Shown here piece after piece: positions 1 through 9,379 of a DNA stretch of 64,000 nucleotides (the first letter of the stretch is position 1; the number at the start of each line of letters is the position of its first letter). The notes below the pieces were generated by a model that worked only from the letters and a program-made list of their open reading frames with translations, ran no database searches and was not told where the DNA came from. The stretch is from Cohnella sp. CFH 77786 (GTDB taxonomy: Bacteria > Bacillota > Bacilli > Paenibacillales > Paenibacillaceae), in NCBI RefSeq assembly GCF_019400745.1, contig NZ_WJIB01000010.1, positions 186,001 to 250,000 of the forward strand, in the 5' to 3' direction. Position numbers and translations under genes: made by a program.

Positions 1-309
1 GTCCGTTTTCTTATCCTGAAGCAGAGGGGCGATCATCCGGACGACCGCGCCCAGCGAGATGATGCAGATGATGCCTTTGTAAGCCGGAAACAAAGCGGGA
101 AAGAGCAGCCGGACGCTTCCTTCGAACAGCCGGAAACCCCGCGCTTCTTCATCCCCCTTGGCAAACTTGCTCATATAGTACAGATCCGAATGCGAAAACG
201 AGCTTCCCAGCTTCCGCGCCAATTCGACCCCATGCTTCGTGATCGCAATGACGGCCACGTCGCCACGCGGCTTAATTTCCGGAACGATCCCTTCCTCCAG
301 CCGGATCAT
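1..309 (-). CDS. cbiG: Cobalt-precorrin-5A hydrolase CbiG, N-terminal part (cut by window edge)
   Basis: CbiG opens the delta-lactone ring of cobalt-precorrin-5A, releasing acetaldehyde, in the anaerobic cobalamin pathway. 103 residues are visible, from the ATG at 309 to the window edge. The segment has the CbiG N-domain pattern: an Rossmann-like start (VAVIAITKHGVELARKL), then YKGIICIISLGAVVRMIAPL near residues 75-95. The start overlaps the stop of cbiF (ATGA), so it is translationally coupled to it. Its presence, with cbiD and cbiX, indicates the early-cobalt route. The 3' half lies outside the window, so integrity cannot be judged. Confidence 0.9.
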   Translation of the reverse strand, partial: MIRLEEGIVPEIKPRGDVAVIAITKHGVELARKLGSSFSHSDLYYMSKFAKGDEEARGFRLFEGSVRLLFPALFPAYKGIICIISLGAVVRMIAPLLQDKKTD

Positions 310-1082
310 GGCTTCACTCCCTTGCGGAACCGGTGGGTGAACGCCTTGTCGTACAGCTTGGAGCGGTATTGCTCGTTCGCGTGAATGTCCGGATCGAGCG
401 CCCAGCCCGCCAGAATCATCGCATGGGAGCGAATGCCGTTCTTGCGCATGTCCTCGTCGAGGTTCGCCAGCGTCGTGCGCACGATCACCTGATCGGGCCA
501 AGTCGCCCGCTGCACGACCGCCACCGGCGTCTCGTCGCTCCAGCCCGCCTCCCGCAGCTCGGCCGCTACCTTTTTCGTTAGCGTGGCGCTTAGGAACAAG
601 GCGATCGTGCAATGGTGCGAAGCCAAGTCCTTCAGCTGCTCCAGCTCCGGCACGGGCGTGCGGCCTTCCGCGCGGGTGAGGATCAGCGTCTGGGTCAGCT
701 CCGGAATGGTCAGCTCCGCGCCGACAGCCGCCGCCGAGGCGAAGACGGAGCTGACGCCGGGGACGATCTCGCAGCCGATCCCTTCCTTCTTCAGCAGCGC
801 GATCTGCTCCATGGTCGCTCCGAAAACCGCCGGATCCCCGGTGTGAACGCGCGCCACCAGCTTGCCTTCCTTGACCCGGTCCGCCATGAGGCGGACCATT
901 GCCTCCAGGTCCATCCCCGCGCTTCTGACGATTTCCGCCTCCGGCTTGGCGCGGGCGATCAGCTCGTCGTTCACGAGCGAATCGGTGTAAAGCACGACGT
1001 CCGCCTGCTGCAGGATGCGCAAGCCTTTCACCGTAATGAGATCGGGATCGCCCGGCCCGGCTCCGATGATGTAAATTTTCAT
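306..1082 (-). CDS. cbiF: Cobalt-precorrin-4 C11-methyltransferase CbiF/CobM
   Basis: SAM-dependent methylation of C-11 in the corrin precursor. The 258-residue protein starts [20 protein letters not shown], the N-terminal signature of tetrapyrrole methylases; the SAM-binding VHTGDPAVFG stretch and the PGVSSVFASAAAVGAELT motif follow. Length is normal for CbiF. An upstream in-frame extension exists, but the ATG at 1082 overlaps the cbiL stop by 4 bases (ATGA) and restores the family length. It sits between cbiL and cbiG in the cobalamin operon. Confidence 0.93.
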   Translation of the reverse strand: MKIYIIGAGPGDPDLITVKGLRILQQADVVLYTDSLVNDELIARAKPEAEIVRSAGMDLEAMVRLMADRVKEGKLVARVHTGDPAVFGATMEQIALLKKEGIGCEIVPGVSSVFASAAAVGAELTIPELTQTLILTRAEGRTPVPELEQLKDLASHHCTIALFLSATLTKKVAAELREAGWSDETPVAVVQRATWPDQVIVRTTLANLDEDMRKNGIRSHAMILAGWALDPDIHANEQYRSKLYDKAFTHRFRKGVKP

Positions 1083-1801
1083 TTTCTCACCACCATGAGC
1101 GTCAAATATTCCAGCTCCCGTCCTTGCAGCTCTTCGACATTCCGCCAGATCGACTCTTCCGGGGACGTCACCTTGGTCAGCACGGACGCCTTGCCGACCA
1201 ACCGCAAATCGCGGAGGACGGACAGCATCAGATCGATCACCTTCGCCACTTTGATGAACACGACGCAGTCGTGCTCCTCGATCGCTTTGCGCATCGCGTC
1301 GTAATCGTCCGTCGCCGGCACGATCGCGACCTGCTCGTCTCCGTCGGCCAGCGGAACGCCGAGCCGGGCGGCGGAGGCGTTGACGGAGGAAATGCCGGGA
1401 ACGGCCACCGAACGCACCTCCGGATGGCGTTCCTGCATCAGTCTCATGAGATGGATATAAGTGCTGTAGATCATCGGATCGCCTTCCGTCACGAAGGCGA
1501 CGTCCTTGCCTTGGCTCAAATGCTCCCAAACCGCCCGGACCGTCTTGTCCCACTGCTTCTCCAGCGCTTCCCGGTCCTTCGTCATCGGGAACGTCAGGCC
1601 GATCATCTCTTTCTCCTGCGTGTTCACGTACAGCTCCGCAATGGTCAGGGCGTAGCTCTTGGCGCCCATCTTCTTGCGGGGATAGGCGATCACCGGACTT
1701 TCCTTCATGATCCGGAAAGCTTTGACGGTAATGAGCTCCGGGTCCCCGGGTCCGACACCCAGCCCGTACAACGTTCCCAACCGGTTTTCCGCGTCAGTCA
1801 C
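1079..1801 (-). CDS. cbiL: Cobalt-precorrin-2 C20-methyltransferase CbiL/CobI
   Basis: Transfers a methyl group from SAM to C-20 of (cobalt-)precorrin-2. 240 residues: [20 protein letters not shown] at the N terminus, then [19 protein letters not shown] near residues 95-115 and [19 protein letters not shown] near 130, all typical of CbiL. It overlaps the cbiET end by 8 bases and the cbiF start by 4 bases, so the three are probably coupled. Nothing appears damaged. Confidence 0.93.
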   Translation of the reverse strand: MTDAENRLGTLYGLGVGPGDPELITVKAFRIMKESPVIAYPRKKMGAKSYALTIAELYVNTQEKEMIGLTFPMTKDREALEKQWDKTVRAVWEHLSQGKDVAFVTEGDPMIYSTYIHLMRLMQERHPEVRSVAVPGISSVNASAARLGVPLADGDEQVAIVPATDDYDAMRKAIEEHDCVVFIKVAKVIDLMLSVLRDLRLVGKASVLTKVTSPEESIWRNVEELQGRELEYLTLMVVRK

Positions 1802-3029
1802 TGCCGTTCTCCTCCTCCTCTCCGCTCTCTTCCTTGCGCCATGCGGTCACGATGTAGACCGGATTAAGCCCTTCGAACCGCGTCATGTCCAGGATGGGCT
1901 TGCTCCGCGCCGCCTGGAGAAGCGTGACGTCCGTCTCGAAGCCTTCCTCGGCCATCGCCCGCGTCGCTTCATACAGCGTCTCGATCGTCGACGCGTTCAG
2001 CACGATCCGGCCTCCAGGCTTTAACCGGCCGCAGCATTGCTGAAGCAGCTCGCGCAGCTCGCCTCCGCTGCCGCCGATGAAGACGGCGTCCGGGTCGGGG
2101 AAACGTTCCAGCCCCTGCGGCGCTTTGCCGTGGACGAACGTAATGTCCGCGCGGAATTTCCGCATGTTCTCCAGGGCGTTCTGCAAATCCCCCTCGTTCT
2201 TCTCGATGCCGAATACCGCTCCGTCTCTCGCCAGCTTGGCCGCCTCGATCGCGACGGAGCCGGTGCACGTCCCGATGTCCCACACCGTGCTGTCCGGCTT
2301 CAGCTGAAGCCGGGCGAGGCTCAGCACCCGGACTTCCCGCTTCGTAATCAAGCCCTTGTCCGGCTTGCGCTGGGCGAACTGATGGTCGGGGATGCCAAGC
2401 GGCCAGAACGGAGAGTCGCCCTGCTTGCGCAAGATGACGACGTTCAGCGGCGAGAATTGCCCGTCCTGCAGCTCCTCCAAGTCGTACCAGCCGGTCTTCT
2501 CCTCCGCCCCGCCGAGATTTTCCGCCACGAACGCCCGATACTCCCGCATGCCGAAAGAAAGCAAATACCGGGCAATCGCGGCGGGATCGTTCGCCTGGTC
2601 CGTCAGCAGAGCCACCTTCTCCTTGCCGTCGATCCGCTGCGCGAGCCCCTTCATATCCCGGCCGTGCACGCTCGTTAAATAAGCGTCCTGCCAGCTTTCT
2701 CCCATTCGGGCGAAGGCCAGCTGGACGGAACTTAGGCTCGGGTATACGTCCGCATCCAGCTTGCTCGCCAAATACCCGCCGATGCCGTAAAACAACGGAT
2801 CCCCCGACGCCAGAACGACCGTGCGGCGCTTCTCAGAACGCAGCTTCGACGCCAGCTCCGCAAGGCCGCCTCTGATCGCCATCTTCTCTCCCGCGTATTC
2901 GGGAAAAAAGCCCAGCTGCCGTTCCCCGCCGACCAGCAGCTCGCACCGCTCGATCCATTCCGCATACAGCGGCGGCAGACCGGTCCGGCCGTCATCCCCG
3001 ATGCCGACGATTTTGACGTTCTTCTCCAC
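1794..3029 (-). CDS. cbiET: Cobalt-precorrin-7 C5/C15-methyltransferase, CbiE-CbiT fusion
   Basis: A bifunctional 411-residue protein. The first half ([10 protein letters not shown]... and [20 protein letters not shown]) is the CbiE tetrapyrrole methylase that methylates C-5. The second half, from about residue 225 ([20 protein letters not shown]), is the CbiT Rossmann methyltransferase/decarboxylase acting at C-15 and C-12, with SAM motif I as [15 protein letters not shown]. An ORF extends much further upstream, but a GTG at 3029 follows GGGGAGGAG and sits just after the cbiD stop; that start gives the expected domain boundary. The Thr-Cys-Thr in motif I, rather than the more usual Ala-Gly-Ser, is a mild variant. 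Confidence 0.9.
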   Translation of the reverse strand: MEKNVKIVGIGDDGRTGLPPLYAEWIERCELLVGGERQLGFFPEYAGEKMAIRGGLAELASKLRSEKRRTVVLASGDPLFYGIGGYLASKLDADVYPSLSSVQLAFARMGESWQDAYLTSVHGRDMKGLAQRIDGKEKVALLTDQANDPAAIARYLLSFGMREYRAFVAENLGGAEEKTGWYDLEELQDGQFSPLNVVILRKQGDSPFWPLGIPDHQFAQRKPDKGLITKREVRVLSLARLQLKPDSTVWDIGTCTGSVAIEAAKLARDGAVFGIEKNEGDLQNALENMRKFRADITFVHGKAPQGLERFPDPDAVFIGGSGGELRELLQQCCGRLKPGGRIVLNASTIETLYEATRAMAEEGFETDVTLLQAARSKPILDMTRFEGLNPVYIVTAWRKEESGEEEENGSD

Positions 3030-3046
3030 CAGCTCTCCTCCCCGCG

Positions 3047-4141
3047 TTACCCTTGCAAGCCAGCCCGTCCGAGCATAGCTCCCTTCATCGAAATCAGGAT
3101 CGTCTCGATCTCCATGCCGTCCCCCGTTTCCCGCAAGCCGGCCCGGCAGCAGGCCTCGCACAGCTTCTGGAAAAAGAGGGCGTTGCCCCGTTCCTGCATC
3201 ATGTCCCCGACCTGCGCGGCGGTGTTGGCCCGGCGGATTTCCTCCACTTCCATAGGAGCGGCGCCGGCCTCCTCCGCCACCTGCGCCAGGAAGCCGAAAT
3301 CGACGGGAGCGCTCTTGGAATGCACCATCATGACGCCCTGCGCCACCTTGGAAAACTTGCCCATCATCCCGACCAGCGTCACTTTCTTCACGCCCTGCCT
3401 GCGGCATTGCAGCAACGAGAAACCGACGAAATCGCCCATCTCGACGAACGCTTCCTCCGGCAGCTCCGGGTACGTCTCCATGCCGAAATTCTCGCTTCGT
3501 CCCCCCGTCGACAGCACGAGATGCCCGCACCCGCACTTCACGGCCACGCGGATCGCCTGCGCCACGCTCGCTTTGTACGCCGCCGTGGAGAAGGGCACGA
3601 CGATGCCGCGCGTGCCCAGGATCGAAATCCCGCCGATAATGCCCAGCCGGCCGTTCAGCGTCTTCTTGGCGATTTCTTCGCCGTCCGGAACGGAAACGAT
3701 CACCCGGATCCCCCGTTCGATGTCGAATTCGTTCAGCACCGCTTGCACCGACTCGCGGATCATTTTGCGCGGGACCGGATTAATGGCCGCTTCTCCGACC
3801 GGGACCGGCAGCCCCGGTTTCGTCACCCGGCCGACGCCGATTCCGCCGTCCAGCACGATTCCCGGCTCCCCTGCCCACGAGACCTCGGCGATGATGCGCG
3901 CCCCATGGGTCGCGTCGGGGTCGTCGCCCGCGTCCTTGATCACTTCCGCCTCCGCGCGAGCCTCATCGAATTCGCAGCGCACGAGCCGGAAGGTCGCCTC
4001 CTCCCCGATCGGCAGCCGGATGGTCACTTCCTGCTGGGGCTCCTGGAGAATCAACGCCGTTAATGCCGCTTTGGCCGCGGCGGTCGCGCAGGAGCCGGTC
4101 GTGTAGCCGGTGCGAAGCGGTTTGCCGTCCGTCCCGCTCAT
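3047..4141 (-). CDS. cbiD: Cobalt-precorrin-5B C1-methyltransferase CbiD
   Basis: CbiD methylates C-1 of cobalt-precorrin-5B and is a marker of the anaerobic pathway. 364 residues with the family start [19 protein letters not shown] and the [19 protein letters not shown] segment near residue 215. Length is normal. It begins 5 bases after the cbiC stop and ends 17 bases before the GTG of cbiET, within the same operon. Confidence 0.94.
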   Translation of the reverse strand: MSGTDGKPLRTGYTTGSCATAAAKAALTALILQEPQQEVTIRLPIGEEATFRLVRCEFDEARAEAEVIKDAGDDPDATHGARIIAEVSWAGEPGIVLDGGIGVGRVTKPGLPVPVGEAAINPVPRKMIRESVQAVLNEFDIERGIRVIVSVPDGEEIAKKTLNGRLGIIGGISILGTRGIVVPFSTAAYKASVAQAIRVAVKCGCGHLVLSTGGRSENFGMETYPELPEEAFVEMGDFVGFSLLQCRRQGVKKVTLVGMMGKFSKVAQGVMMVHSKSAPVDFGFLAQVAEEAGAAPMEVEEIRRANTAAQVGDMMQERGNALFFQKLCEACCRAGLRETGDGMEIETILISMKGAMLGRAGLQG

Positions 4142-4146
4142 CGTGG

Positions 4147-4797
4147 TTACCCCCGGCGCTCCGCGAGCAGGGAGATGGCGTTGACGGCCGCCACGGCAAC
4201 GGGGCTCCCGCCTTTTCGCCCGATATTCGTGATGAAAGGCACGTCCAGCTTGGCCAGCTCCTCCTTCGACTCCGCCGCGGAGACGAAGCCGACCGGCACT
4301 CCGACGATCAAGCCCGGCTTGGCCTCTCCTTCCTTGACCAGCCGGATGAGCTCGAGCAAGGCGGTCGGCGCGTTGCCGATTGCGAAGATGCCGCCTTCCG
4401 CTTCCCGCACCGCTTTGCGGATCGATACGATCGCCCTCGTCGTGTTGAGCCGCTTCGCTTCCTCCATCACGTCGGGATCGGAAATGTAGACCCGAACGTC
4501 CCCGCCGAATTTCTCGATCCGCGGCTTGCTGATGCCGACCTGCACCATTTGCACGTCGGCGACGACGGTTCTTCCGCTCCGGACCGCCCGAATCCCGGCT
4601 TCAATCGCATCGCGATGGAAGACGAGGCTGCGGCCCAGCTCGAAATCGGCGGACGCGTGAATGACCCGCTGCACGACCGGATACTGCTCCGCCGTGAAGG
4701 GATGCTCCCCGAGCTCTTCGGTAATGATTTCGAAGCTCTTCTCCTCGATCTCCTGAGGTTGTACGGTCAAAGGCTTGAATTCCGTGCGAAAATCCAT
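4147..4797 (-). CDS. cbiC: Cobalt-precorrin-8 methylmutase CbiC/CobH
   Basis: Moves the methyl group from C-11 to C-12 to form cobyrinic acid. 216 residues from the ATG at 4797 (MDFRTEFKPL...), which follows GGGAGAG. It contains VVQRVIHASADFELGRSLVF, including the conserved His of the methylmutase active site, and VGVPVGFVSAAESKEEL near residue 160. A longer frame upstream (to 4866) would overlap cbiJ and is not supported by a ribosome-binding site. Lies 16 bases after cbiJ. Confidence 0.92.
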   Translation of the reverse strand: MDFRTEFKPLTVQPQEIEEKSFEIITEELGEHPFTAEQYPVVQRVIHASADFELGRSLVFHRDAIEAGIRAVRSGRTVVADVQMVQVGISKPRIEKFGGDVRVYISDPDVMEEAKRLNTTRAIVSIRKAVREAEGGIFAIGNAPTALLELIRLVKEGEAKPGLIVGVPVGFVSAAESKEELAKLDVPFITNIGRKGGSPVAVAAVNAISLLAERRG

Positions 4798-4813
4798 CCC
4801 GATCTCTCCCAGC

Positions 4814-5593
4814 TTACCGTTGTTGGGGCCGAAGCCATTCGTCCAGCTGTCCGACCACGCCGGCATAATCCGAAAACATTGTGCCGAATTCGATCTGCGG
4901 CCTGCCGATGACGATCGTCTCGATGCCCATTTCCATCGCGGCCTCCAGCTTCTCGTCGACCGCCCCGACTTTGCCGCTTTCTTTCGTTATCATTAGCGTT
5001 ACCCCGAATTGGGAATAGAGCGCCTTGTTCAGCTCTTTCGAGAAGGGCCCCTGCATCGCAACGATATTCTTCTGCTCGATGCCGAGCTCTTCGCATTTCT
5101 CCATATTGTCTTTCCGCGGAAGCATGCGGGCTACGAGCCTTGTATCGGGAAGAGGCAGCAGCTTCTCCGCGAAGATCTGCAGCGTCTTGCTGCCCGTCGT
5201 GAGCATGATCACGCCCCGCTTCGCCGCGGCCGCTTCCGCGGCTTGCGCGTAATCGTCGACGTAGATGACGCTGCCTTGCCCTTCGAACGAGACGTTCTCG
5301 CGCTCGTAGCGGATGTACGGCACGCCCGCTTCCTTCGCCGCCGCCATCGCGTTGCGGTGCGCTTCTTCGGCGAACGGATGGCTGGCGTCGACGACCGCCT
5401 CCATCCGTCGGCCGCGAATGAGCTCCGCCATCTCGGGCGCGGTCAATCGGCCGACCCGCACGGCGATCCCCGCTTCCTCCAGGCTTCTGGCCGCATTGTC
5501 GGTCACGACCGTCGCCAGAACCTCATGGCCCGCCTCCCGGATCCGCAGCGCGAGCTCGCGAGCGTCGCTGGTTCCGCACAGCATCAGAATCAT
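4814..5593 (-). CDS. cbiJ: Cobalt-precorrin-6A reductase CbiJ/CobK
   Basis: NAD(P)H-dependent reductase of the corrin macrocycle. 259 residues: MILMLCGTSDARELALRIRE at the N terminus, VVDASHPFAEEAHRNAMAA near residue 85, LTTGSKTLQIFAEKLLPL near 135 and IVIGRPQIEFGTMFSDYAG at the C terminus, all family hallmarks. The ATG at 5593 lies 2 bases after the cbiX stop. Intact by eye. Confidence 0.92.
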   Translation of the reverse strand: MILMLCGTSDARELALRIREAGHEVLATVVTDNAARSLEEAGIAVRVGRLTAPEMAELIRGRRMEAVVDASHPFAEEAHRNAMAAAKEAGVPYIRYERENVSFEGQGSVIYVDDYAQAAEAAAAKRGVIMLTTGSKTLQIFAEKLLPLPDTRLVARMLPRKDNMEKCEELGIEQKNIVAMQGPFSKELNKALYSQFGVTLMITKESGKVGAVDEKLEAAMEMGIETIVIGRPQIEFGTMFSDYAGVVGQLDEWLRPQQR

Positions 5594-5595
5594 CG

Positions 5596-6705
5596 TTATT
5601 CTCCCCGATTCAGCCCATGAACGTGAACGTGTTTGTGATCATGGCGGTCGTGATCATGGTCGTGATCATGGTCGTGATCATGGTCGTGATCATGGTCGTG
5701 ATCATGGTCGTGGTCGTGATCATGGTTGTGATCGTGGCCGTGATCATGGACGTGGTCGTGATCATGGTGATGATGATCGTGGCTGTGGCTGTGATCATGA
5801 TGATGGTGGTGATGGTGATGGTGATCGTGGGCGTGATCATGGTGATGGTGATCGTGGCCATGATCGTGGTCGTGATGGTGATGATGGTGATGATGGCCGC
5901 CATGCTCCATCGCGTGAAGCCGGAACTGGCACATGTCGCAGTTCATTTTCACTTCATCCCGCAGCGCCTCTTCCGCCCGCTCCAGCAAAATATGCTGCAG
6001 CTCGGGATGGAAGCCGAAGTATTCGGCCATCGAGAAGCGATGCTCCGGATAGCGCCTCGCGAAATCCTCCCTCATCTGCTCCATCCGTTTGATCAGGACG
6101 CCCGTAAACAGAAAATAGGGCAGCAGGATCACGTGTTTGGCCCCCAGCTTCAGGCAGCGCTCCACCCCTTCTTCCACCAGCGGGGACGTTACCCCGATGA
6201 AGGCGGTTTCGACCCATTTCACCTTCAACTTCTCCCACAGCAGGCGGGAAATCTTGAACAGATCGCTGTTCGCGTCGGAATCGCTGCTGCCCCGGCCCAC
6301 GACCAGAAGGGCCGTATCTTCGGACAGCCCCTCCTCCGGATCGAACCCCGACTCCCGCAGGCGGGACGTCAGGATATCCAGCACCCGGTCGTGCACGCCG
6401 ATCGGTCTGCCGTAGATGAATTCCACGTCGGGATAGAGCTCCCGCGCTTCGTCGATGGCCGCCGGAATATGCAGCTTGGCATGCCCTGCCGAGAACAGCG
6501 TAATCGGAACGACGGCAACCCTCGTCGCTCCGCGCGCGATGCTGCGGGCGAACCCTTGGGGCAGACCCGGCTCCTCGAATTCCAGGAAACAGGTTTCCAC
6601 GATCGGTTCCGCCAGCCGGTCCGCGATCGAATGCACGAAAGCCCTTACCTCATCGTTGCCTTCCGGGTCCCTGCTCCCGTGTCCTACGAACAATACTGCA
6701 TTCAT
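5596..6705 (-). CDS. cbiX: Sirohydrochlorin cobaltochelatase CbiX, long form with Fe-S motif and His/Asp tail
   Basis: Inserts cobalt into sirohydrochlorin, the committing step of the anaerobic route. 369 residues: catalytic His in VGHGSRD near residue 9 and the second chelatase His in LFSAGHAKLHIP near 75; a second CbiX-like half covers about 120-255. Then comes MNCDMC (MxCxxC, the proposed Fe-S site of B. megaterium CbiX) near 258. After it is a tail of about 95 residues (272-366) made mostly of His and Asp, ending in a few ordinary residues. The tail DNA is a 12-bp tandem repeat. The ATG at 6705 is 7 bases from GAGGGGAG; an in-frame ATG at 6711 is too close to that site. The tail probably binds or stores cobalt; that is inference. 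Confidence 0.93.
   Translation of the reverse strand: MNAVLFVGHGSRDPEGNDEVRAFVHSIADRLAEPIVETCFLEFEEPGLPQGFARSIARGATRVAVVPITLFSAGHAKLHIPAAIDEARELYPDVEFIYGRPIGVHDRVLDILTSRLRESGFDPEEGLSEDTALLVVGRGSSDSDANSDLFKISRLLWEKLKVKWVETAFIGVTSPLVEEGVERCLKLGAKHVILLPYFLFTGVLIKRMEQMREDFARRYPEHRFSMAEYFGFHPELQHILLERAEEALRDEVKMNCDMCQFRLHAMEHGGHHHHHHHHDHDHGHDHHHHDHAHDHHHHHHHHHDHSHSHDHHHHDHDHVHDHGHDHNHDHDHDHDHDHDHDHDHDHDHDHDHDRHDHKHVHVHGLNRGE
5647..5706 (-). repeat. 12-bp tandem repeat encoding the DHDH tail of CbiX
   Basis: Five perfect head-to-tail copies of the 12-mer gtcgtgatcatg (plus-strand reading). Imperfect copies and related His/Asp codons continue to about 5890. The unit is a multiple of three, so copy-number changes would keep the cbiX frame. 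The repeat lies entirely inside cbiX. Confidence 0.95.
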
Positions 6706-6722
6706 CCGCATTCTCCCCTCTT

Positions 6723-8474
6723 TTAATCGCCGCAAACGGCATCCTCGATCACGAATGCCGGCACGTCCCGATGCCGGTACCCTTCGATTTCTTTCACTCT
6801 CTTGAAAAATTTATGGAACCGCTCGTTCGGGTGACCATCCAACGCATAGGCAGCGACAATCCGTTCGATCGTCTCCACCAGCCGCTCCGGCTCGATCCCT
6901 TCGGCCACCGGCTGCGCGGCGTGGGCGTTGCGCCCTACCGTTTTGCCGCCGAGAAAGAGATCGAACTTCTCTCTGCGGTAGACGATTCCGATGTCCTCGT
7001 GAACCGCGCCGTAACAAGCCATTCCGCAGCCGTTAAACCCGATTCGCAGCTCTTTGGGCACCTTCATGCCGCCGAGCTTCCGCTGCAGCGTTTCCGCATA
7101 GGGAACGGATTCCCCTTTTTCCATGTTGCAGAAGTCGCATGCCTTGATCTGCACGACATCGCCGATCGGCGCCAGAGCGAAGCCTTCCTCGCGCAAGCGG
7201 GAAGCGAGCGCTTCCGGTTCGGACGTCGGAACGCGCACAATCAGGTGATGATGCGGCGAATATTCGATCGTGCCCTTGTCTCCGGCGATCTCGGCGAGCG
7301 CCAGCATCTGCCGGGCGGTGAACTGCTTGTTCGCAAGACCGGAGCTGAGCGCGAACTCCAGAATCGACTCCTGCCGGAACAACGGGGCCGCATACGCGGC
7401 ATTGTCCGCGCCGGCGATGCCTTTGCTGCGCTCAACCAGCCTCAGCGCTTCCGCCGCCAGTTCGAACGGAGTGGCATGAATCGCCTTCATCGCGGAGGCA
7501 GCCGGCCGCTCCCGCGTCTCCGCTGATCCGGACCGATCCGCCCCCCCCGGCCATTCCGATCGTTCCTCAAGCTCCTCCGATTGCCCGTCTTCCGAATCCT
7601 CCCACAGGTAATCGTCATCGTCCGCGCCGTCGTCCCCCTGCTTCAGGGCCCAAGGCTCCGCCTCGCTTTGCAGCCGCTGATGCGGTTTCAAAGGCTGAAC
7701 GTCCGCATCCAGCGTATATTTGCGCTGATAGCCCCGCGGCGTGATCATCAACCCGTCATAGATGCGGGTCGTCGAATTGCCGATGATCACGGTCGTCAGC
7801 ATGCCGATGTCGTGCTCCAGCATGCCGCCGAGCGTGGAGAGCACCACGTTCTGACGATCGCGGTAAGCGCTTTTGACAATGCCGACGGGCGTATCGGGCG
7901 AACGGTGCTTCAGAAGAATGCGCTGCGTCTCTACGATTTGCCGGGTTCTTCTCCCGCTGCGGGGGTTATAGAGCGCGATGACGAAATCGGCTGACGCGGC
8001 CGCCTCCACCCGCTTGGCGATCAGTTCCCACGGAGTCAGATGGTCGCTTAGGCTGATCGTGCAAGCATCGTGCATTACCGGCGCGCCGAGAAGAGACGCC
8101 GCGGAGTTGATGGCCGAGATGCCGGGAATGATCTCTACCTGCACGCCGGTCTCTTGACGCCACCCTTTCTCCATCAGCACCTCGTAAACCAGACCCGCCA
8201 TCCCGTACACGCCCGCGTCGCCGCTGGAAATGACGGCCACCTTTTTCCCCGCTTCGGCCTGCCTGACCGCCTCCTGAGCCCGGCTTACCTCCTCCGTCAT
8301 CCCGGTTCTGACGATCTCCTGGTCCGTCAGCAGCTCCCGGATCAGATCGACGTAGGTGTTGTAGCCAATGACGACGTCGCTCTCCTCCAGCGCTTCGCGG
8401 GCCCGTTTGGTGATGTGCTCGAAGCTTCCCGGACCAAAACCGATGATGAGAAGCTTCCCCCTGGACTCCCTCAT
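6723..8474 (-). CDS. cbiH: Cobalt-precorrin-3B C17-methyltransferase CbiH fused to a nitrite/sulfite-reductase-like Fe-S domain
   Basis: 583 residues. The first 250 or so are CbiH: LLIIGFGPGSFEHITKRAR, VAVISSGDAGVYGMAGLVYE, IPGISAINSAASLLGAP and ALYNPRSGRRTRQI. They carry out C-17 methylation and ring contraction. A Glu/Asp/Ser-rich linker (about 265-335) leads to a domain of about 240 residues like a half sulfite/nitrite reductase, with CDFC near 463 and GFNGCGMACYG near 490 as likely [4Fe-4S] ligands. This matches the CbiH60 architecture described in B. megaterium. The ATG at 8474 follows GGAAGGAG. It lies between the transporter and cbiX. Confidence 0.92.
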   Translation of the reverse strand: MRESRGKLLIIGFGPGSFEHITKRAREALEESDVVIGYNTYVDLIRELLTDQEIVRTGMTEEVSRAQEAVRQAEAGKKVAVISSGDAGVYGMAGLVYEVLMEKGWRQETGVQVEIIPGISAINSAASLLGAPVMHDACTISLSDHLTPWELIAKRVEAAASADFVIALYNPRSGRRTRQIVETQRILLKHRSPDTPVGIVKSAYRDRQNVVLSTLGGMLEHDIGMLTTVIIGNSTTRIYDGLMITPRGYQRKYTLDADVQPLKPHQRLQSEAEPWALKQGDDGADDDDYLWEDSEDGQSEELEERSEWPGGADRSGSAETRERPAASAMKAIHATPFELAAEALRLVERSKGIAGADNAAYAAPLFRQESILEFALSSGLANKQFTARQMLALAEIAGDKGTIEYSPHHHLIVRVPTSEPEALASRLREEGFALAPIGDVVQIKACDFCNMEKGESVPYAETLQRKLGGMKVPKELRIGFNGCGMACYGAVHEDIGIVYRREKFDLFLGGKTVGRNAHAAQPVAEGIEPERLVETIERIVAAYALDGHPNERFHKFFKRVKEIEGYRHRDVPAFVIEDAVCGD

Positions 8475-8496
8475 TCGAGCTCCTTCCTTCCTGCGG

Positions 8497-9189
8497 TTAT
8501 ACGCCGCCGAGAATCAAGGCGCCAAGCACCACGCTGTACACCCCGGTCACGAACCCGAGCGCGAGAAACAAGCTTTTCTTGAACCGGAGCAACCGGAACC
8601 CCCATGAAGCCGCAAAGGTAACAAGCGAAGTCGCCACCAGAAGTCCCACCGTGAAAAAGACGATTTGGACGGCCGCCGCAGCAATGTTGCTTAGACCTAC
8701 CGTCGACGAGATAAGGGCGACCTGCGTAGGCGTCTCCGCTCCAATGCCGTGGATGATGCCGATGACGAACGCTCCGATGATACCGATTCGGGCCGCGTCC
8801 GTCGATTTTTTACGGCTTCCGTTTCTTCCGAACAAACGTCTCAAGCTCTGATAGACCATCTCGAAGCGGCTCACGTACTGATAATTTTCCCGTTGCTTGA
8901 AGATCGAGAATAAGATGAGAGCGCCCAGTACGAGAAGACTGGCCCCCACCAGCACCTCCATCGATTTGACGAAGCCCTCGGGAAGGTGCGTTCCGACCAG
9001 CACGGCGGCGATGCCGATCACGAGCACGATGGCGCCGTGTCCAAGCGCGTACATCAGCCCCATCAGCACCTGTTTGCGCTTATGCGTTTCTACCCCGACC
9101 ATATCCGCGATCGCGGCGACATGATCCGAATCGAGCCCGTGCCGGAATCCCATCAAGATAAAGACCATAGGAAACATTAACCATTCCAT
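8497..9189 (-). CDS. NiCoT/NicO-like cobalt (or nickel) permease
   Basis: First gene of the cobalamin operon, so cobalt import is the likely role. 230 residues from the ATG at 9189 (MEWLMFPMVFILMG). It has about six hydrophobic segments and RHGLDSDHVAAI near residue 13, which matches the HX4DH metal-binding signature of the NiCoT family; a second His-containing helix reads GIIHGIGAETPTQV near 140. The frame is open to 9324, but that longer start would place the transcription terminator at 9229-9265 inside the coding region, so it is rejected. Cobalt versus nickel specificity cannot be told from sequence; the riboswitch argues for cobalt. Confidence 0.85.
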   Translation of the reverse strand: MEWLMFPMVFILMGFRHGLDSDHVAAIADMVGVETHKRKQVLMGLMYALGHGAIVLVIGIAAVLVGTHLPEGFVKSMEVLVGASLLVLGALILFSIFKQRENYQYVSRFEMVYQSLRRLFGRNGSRKKSTDAARIGIIGAFVIGIIHGIGAETPTQVALISSTVGLSNIAAAAVQIVFFTVGLLVATSLVTFAASWGFRLLRFKKSLFLALGFVTGVYSVVLGALILGGV

Positions 9190-9228
9190 GTGTTCGAATT
9201 CCCCGTTTCCGCTTTTTTTGAAGTCAAC

Positions 9229-9265
9229 AAAAAAAGCACTTCCAACACAACGTGTTAGAAATGCT
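9229..9265 (-). terminator. Intrinsic terminator of the cobalamin riboswitch
   Basis: On the minus strand a 14-bp stem (AGCATTTCTAACAC with its partner, two G-U pairs, three-base loop) is followed by seven T. It lies between the riboswitch and the permease start. It is therefore the probable expression platform: cobalamin binding would favour termination. Confidence 0.85.
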
Positions 9266-9379
9266 CCGCAAGAACAATCGCTTGAAGCCCGAAAATCGCC
9301 GCTGACAGCGATCGCCAAGTTCATTCGACCTGCCCGATCTCTAACACCTCCCTAAGTCCTCGTAGGTTAACAGTGTTGT

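Noticed and set aside
5617-6726. Plus-strand ORF opposite cbiX, with a Val/Ile/Met-rich repeat
   Set aside because: It is the antisense reading of the His/Asp codon repeat of CbiX and has no independent support.
8497-9324. Longer 275-codon start for the cobalt permease
   Set aside because: It would read through the riboswitch terminator at 9229-9265; the start at 9189 lies after it and gives the family N terminus.
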